Shown here piece by piece: positions 5,011 to 7,800 of a DNA stretch of 7,800 bases. Below the pieces are notes generated by a model that was not told where the DNA came from, searched no databases, and saw only the letters and a list, made by a program, of their open reading frames with translations. The position numbers and the translations under genes are program-made. How positions within the stretch are numbered: position 1 is the first letter of the stretch; every line of letters starts with the position of its first letter. The stretch is from an uncultured Bacteroidota bacterium (GTDB lineage: Bacteria > Bacteroidota > Bacteroidia > Chitinophagales > Chitinophagaceae). The stretch covers positions 1 through 7,800 of the forward strand of contig CAMLGP010000109.1 in assembly GCA_946479535.1 (NCBI GenBank). Reading direction: 5' to 3'.

Positions 5011-7800
5011 TTATTGATTCCTCTTCATTACTTTTTGTGTAAATACCTGGTCATTATTCTGGATCCTGAGTACATACGCACCAGTGGGCAGGGTTTGGGT
5101 ATCAGTAAAGTTTAGCAGGCTCACTCCGGTATGGATCACAAATGTTTTGTGTTTTACCACCTTACCGAACATATCTACCAGGTCAGCTTCAATCTTTGCA
5201 TTTTCAGGAGAGTTAAGGCTGAATTCAAGAACCTGGTTGAATGGGTTCACCACGCTAGCGATCTTAAACATGTTATTGGAATACAATGACAGGTCAATAA
5301 TGCGGGAATACTTCTTGTTATTGGTTAGTGTAGCCATTTCAAGCCGGTAATATACTTTACCGCTTACAGCAACCGGATCAGTGAATGTATACGAGTTGGT
5401 AATGCTTGAAGGATCGTTATGGCTGTTCATTGATCCTGCACGGGTAAAGTTTACACCATCCGTACTTCTTTCAATAAAGTACATCAGTGGATCTTCCTCT
5501 TTTGAAGTAGTCCAGCTAAGCACGCTCTTGTCACCATTCAATTTTCCATTGAAACTGAGCAGATCCGTTTTTAGTGGTGTACCACAATTCAGAATGTTCA
5601 TGGTTACGAAGTTGATACCATTGGTAACAACACAATTGGAGCTTCCCAGGTTACCAGGAGTAGTAGCGGCAACTGCACGGTACATATCCCCGTTATTGGC
5701 CAAAGTGGCCCATTGTGGAGGTACCATGAAGTTGGTCCAGTATTCCCATAATCCAAGAGATGCATTGAATGTTGGTGTAGCTGGCCCATACACAAATGAA
5801 ACATCCGTGTAAGTAGCACCACCATCCACGCTTCTCTGCCATTTATAATAAACGTAGTTATTGAAAAATGAACGTATGGTGTCTGCAAGGTTACTGGCAT
5901 TCTGTACGCACACAGTTGGGTTATTGGAAGGGTTGTACTTCATGTTAGGTAAGCAGGTTGCAACTGAAATATCATCCATGGCCCAGTCATTACCACCACC
6001 ACCTTGTGAGTTGTTACGGATACTGAAACTTGCTGTTGTTTGTGCAGGGCCCGTTAAGAACACAAATCCTTTTTTCTGCCATCCATTTGCATCAATCTCA
6101 CCCGTACTGTAGCGGTCAAATCCATCCAGCGCAAACGTGAGGTTAGGATATACACCCACATTATATTTGGCGGAACCAGATGAGTCCAAACCGCAGTTAG
6201 GACAAATATTTCTCATCCATGCCGAGAATTCATAATAAGTTCCAGGACACAAACCGGTCAGGCTTTGCGTAAATACTTCTGTTGTAATAAAGTCAGCGTT
6301 CACCACCAGCATATAGCCGGCATCAGTACCTGCCGTTGGCGGCACATTACCTATAGCATCAGCAGTTCCGGTATGGTCACCATCTACATCCCAGAATCCA
6401 TTGAACATACGGTTATCACAGAGCTGATTGGCTGGAGAACCACCGGGACAGGTCGGTTTTCTGTCGGCTGTCCTGAGTGTACCATTTTTGGGGCTCAAAT
6501 TTTTCACTATGCCATACATGCCGTCACCAATACCTTGCGCCATAGACTGTTGAACAAATGCATACCCTGTGATCGGTGTTATAAGATCATTAGGGCGGTT
6601 TGCTGTGGTACCATGATCAAACGTACCACCTGATTCCTGCGCACTGTTTAGACCAATAGAATTGGTACAAAGTGTAAGCGGATCGCTGATCAGGATCTGG
6701 AAAGGAGTAGCGTTTAATATAATATCCGGACCACCTGAAGAGGTACGATATATAAATTTACCCTGGCCTAATGTTATGATCTGGCCAGGTGTACCCGTTA
6801 CCTGCACACGGAAGGAAGTAGCGAACAATAACCCGTTACCACCTCTGGGCCTGTCGGAACTCAAAATATCTGTTGCACCGGTAACATCTGCTATGTTATT
6901 GACTGCAACGGCCCCTGGCGCATTACTGAATCCGAGATTCATTTTGATATTAAACTCACCTGCTCCCGGAGCGGTATTATAAGTAGCTGCATCATCATTT
7001 GTGTTTGGAACGGGAGTATATCTTCTGAAGGTTATACCCTCGTTGGTAATTACACGGATAGAGTCGCTTGTGCCTGATAACATCACTGTATTGGTCGGGA
7101 TATTATCTACATACCTCGCTTTAAACAAGGATTGATTACCCGTATAGTTAATGGTCATGCGTATCTCAAGGATATCTCCATTTTCTACCACACCACCCGT
7201 TGTTTTTTTAGTAATATTCACATAGCTATTACCGAACCTCGGGGGAATGGTAGCAGATGTAGCAGTAACACAAATATTAAAGCCGGCCAAATCATTCGGA
7301 GCAGTTCCGGCCGTAGTTGAATAAACACGAACGTAATAGGTATTTCCCACAACCAGTGCGGCAGAGGTTATGGCTGAAGCATTACAGGCCATAGAGGTCA
7401 ATCCTGCACAGGTTCCAGAAAATAATTGTATGCCCCGGTTGGTAAAGTTGGCGCCAGGGCTGCCTAGCGTGATTGTTTGAGTAGTAGTTACAGCAATAAA
7501 TTTATACCATACATCATAGGTAACTGTACCAGCGCAGCCAGCGGGAACACCAGCTGAAAGCGTAGATCCTGACATTGTACCACTAATATTGAATTGTCCA
7601 CAGGAGGCTGCCGTGTTTAGTTGAATAGCTCCTGCACAGTCATCATTGGCAGGTGGTGGGGCTATTGGGTTGGTAACGCATATATTAAAGCCCCAGGTAC
7701 TAGAGACACCAGTAGCGGCGGCATTACTATTTGTAAATACACGTATGAAGTACTGGTTACCTATTGTTAAGCCTACACCCGGCACATCAATGGCAACATC
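5011..7800 (-). CDS. Large multidomain surface protein with T9SS C-terminal sorting domain (N-terminus outside window)
   Basis: The frame is open to the window edge, giving 929 visible residues (counted from the codon at 7800-7798); the true start and signal peptide lie beyond. Domains in order: the end of one repeat module (1-43, with GNQYFIRVF and GFNICVT); a second complete copy (about 49-179, PPANDDCAGAI, DVWYKF, LFSGTC, GNTYYVRVY, GFNICVT); a DUF11-like beta domain (about 191-374); a jelly-roll, carbohydrate-binding-like domain (about 377-616, with GFWDVDGDHTG, AGYMLVVNADF, YYEFSAWMRNICPNCG and GGGGNDWAMDDI); an Ig-like segment (622-740); a fibronectin-III-like module (747-840, YFIERSTDGVNF, KVYYRLEM); and a type A sorting tail (852-929, NPFNQ, DMFGKVV, LPTGAYVLRI, FTQKVMK). 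The tail directs export through T9SS and attachment to or release from the surface. No catalytic motif is seen, so adhesion or polysaccharide binding is the likely role. Confidence 0.88.
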   Translation of the reverse strand, partial: DVAIDVPGVGLTIGNQYFIRVFTNSNAAATGVSSTWGFNICVTNPIAPPPANDDCAGAIQLNTAASCGQFNISGTMSGSTLSAGVPAGCAGTVTYDVWYKFIAVTTTQTITLGSPGANFTNRGIQLFSGTCAGLTSMACNASAITSAALVVGNTYYVRVYSTTAGTAPNDLAGFNICVTATSATIPPRFGNSYVNITKKTTGGVVENGDILEIRMTINYTGNQSLFKARYVDNIPTNTVMLSGTSDSIRVITNEGITFRRYTPVPNTNDDAATYNTAPGAGEFNIKMNLGFSNAPGAVAVNNIADVTGATDILSSDRPRGGNGLLFATSFRVQVTGTPGQIITLGQGKFIYRTSSGGPDIILNATPFQILISDPLTLCTNSIGLNSAQESGGTFDHGTTANRPNDLITPITGYAFVQQSMAQGIGDGMYGIVKNLSPKNGTLRTADRKPTCPGGSPANQLCDNRMFNGFWDVDGDHTGTADAIGNVPPTAGTDAGYMLVVNADFITTEVFTQSLTGLCPGTYYEFSAWMRNICPNCGLDSSGSAKYNVGVYPNLTFALDGFDRYSTGEIDANGWQKKGFVFLTGPAQTTASFSIRNNSQGGGGNDWAMDDISVATCLPNMKYNPSNNPTVCVQNASNLADTIRSFFNNYVYYKWQRSVDGGATYTDVSFVYGPATPTFNASLGLWEYWTNFMVPPQWATLANNGDMYRAVAATTPGNLGSSNCVVTNGINFVTMNILNCGTPLKTDLLSFNGKLNGDKSVLSWTTSKEEDPLMYFIERSTDGVNFTRAGSMNSHNDPSSITNSYTFTDPVAVSGKVYYRLEMATLTNNKKYSRIIDLSLYSNNMFKIASVVNPFNQVLEFSLNSPENAKIEADLVDMFGKVVKHKTFVIHTGVSLLNFTDTQTLPTGAYVLRIQNNDQVFTQKVMKRNQ

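Noticed and set aside
5381..5812. 143-codon frame antisense to the T9SS protein
   Set aside because: It is a shadow of a well-supported coding region with no domain or promoter of its own.

Overview
The window looks like a chromosomal segment from a member of the Bacteroidota, most likely a Chitinophagaceae-type organism. Three things point there: a large surface protein ending in a type IX secretion system (T9SS) C-terminal sorting domain, promoter boxes of the Bacteroidota form TAnnTTTG, and genes without clear Shine-Dalgarno sites. The family-level placement is an inference; the phylum is well supported.

Layout. Positions 1-122 hold the last 39 codons of a probable winged-helix regulator. 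Positions 145-322 hold a small repeat locus: seven perfect-length 14-bp tandem units, then two copies of a short hairpin palindrome 47 bp apart. A hairpin at 341-358 with T-rich tracts on both sides can end transcription from either direction. On the minus strand come a 43-residue basic mini-protein (411-542, easily missed) and a 139-residue secreted protein made of one fibronectin-III-like module (575-994). A 306-bp divergent intergenic region (995-1300) has a promoter for each side. On the plus strand a tightly packed three-gene operon (1301-3793) encodes an ABC-2 type exporter (ATPase and six-helix permease) and a LolA-like periplasmic protein. Convergent to it, with a 14-bp overlap, is pdxA of vitamin B6 synthesis (3780-4859, minus). 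The pdxA promoter is overlapped by a perfect 30-bp AT-rich palindrome built from ATTAGCTAAT sites at 15-bp spacing. A strong minus-strand terminator (4944-4975) separates pdxA from the 3' end of a large multidomain T9SS-secreted surface protein (5011 to the window edge), whose N-terminus lies outside.

How the parts relate. The exporter operon looks like one functional unit in the cell envelope: the ATPase and permease would move or extract a substrate at the inner membrane, and the LolA-like protein could carry a lipidic substrate across the periplasm. The substrate cannot be read from the sequence. PdxA is a housekeeping enzyme with all catalytic residues intact. The 139-residue secreted protein and the penultimate domain of the large surface protein are the same type of module, so the two probably share an evolutionary source.

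No defence system, CRISPR array, transposase, tRNA or rRNA was seen. The least explained elements are the 14-bp array with its hairpins, the palindromic operator-like site at pdxA, and the 43-residue mini-protein.
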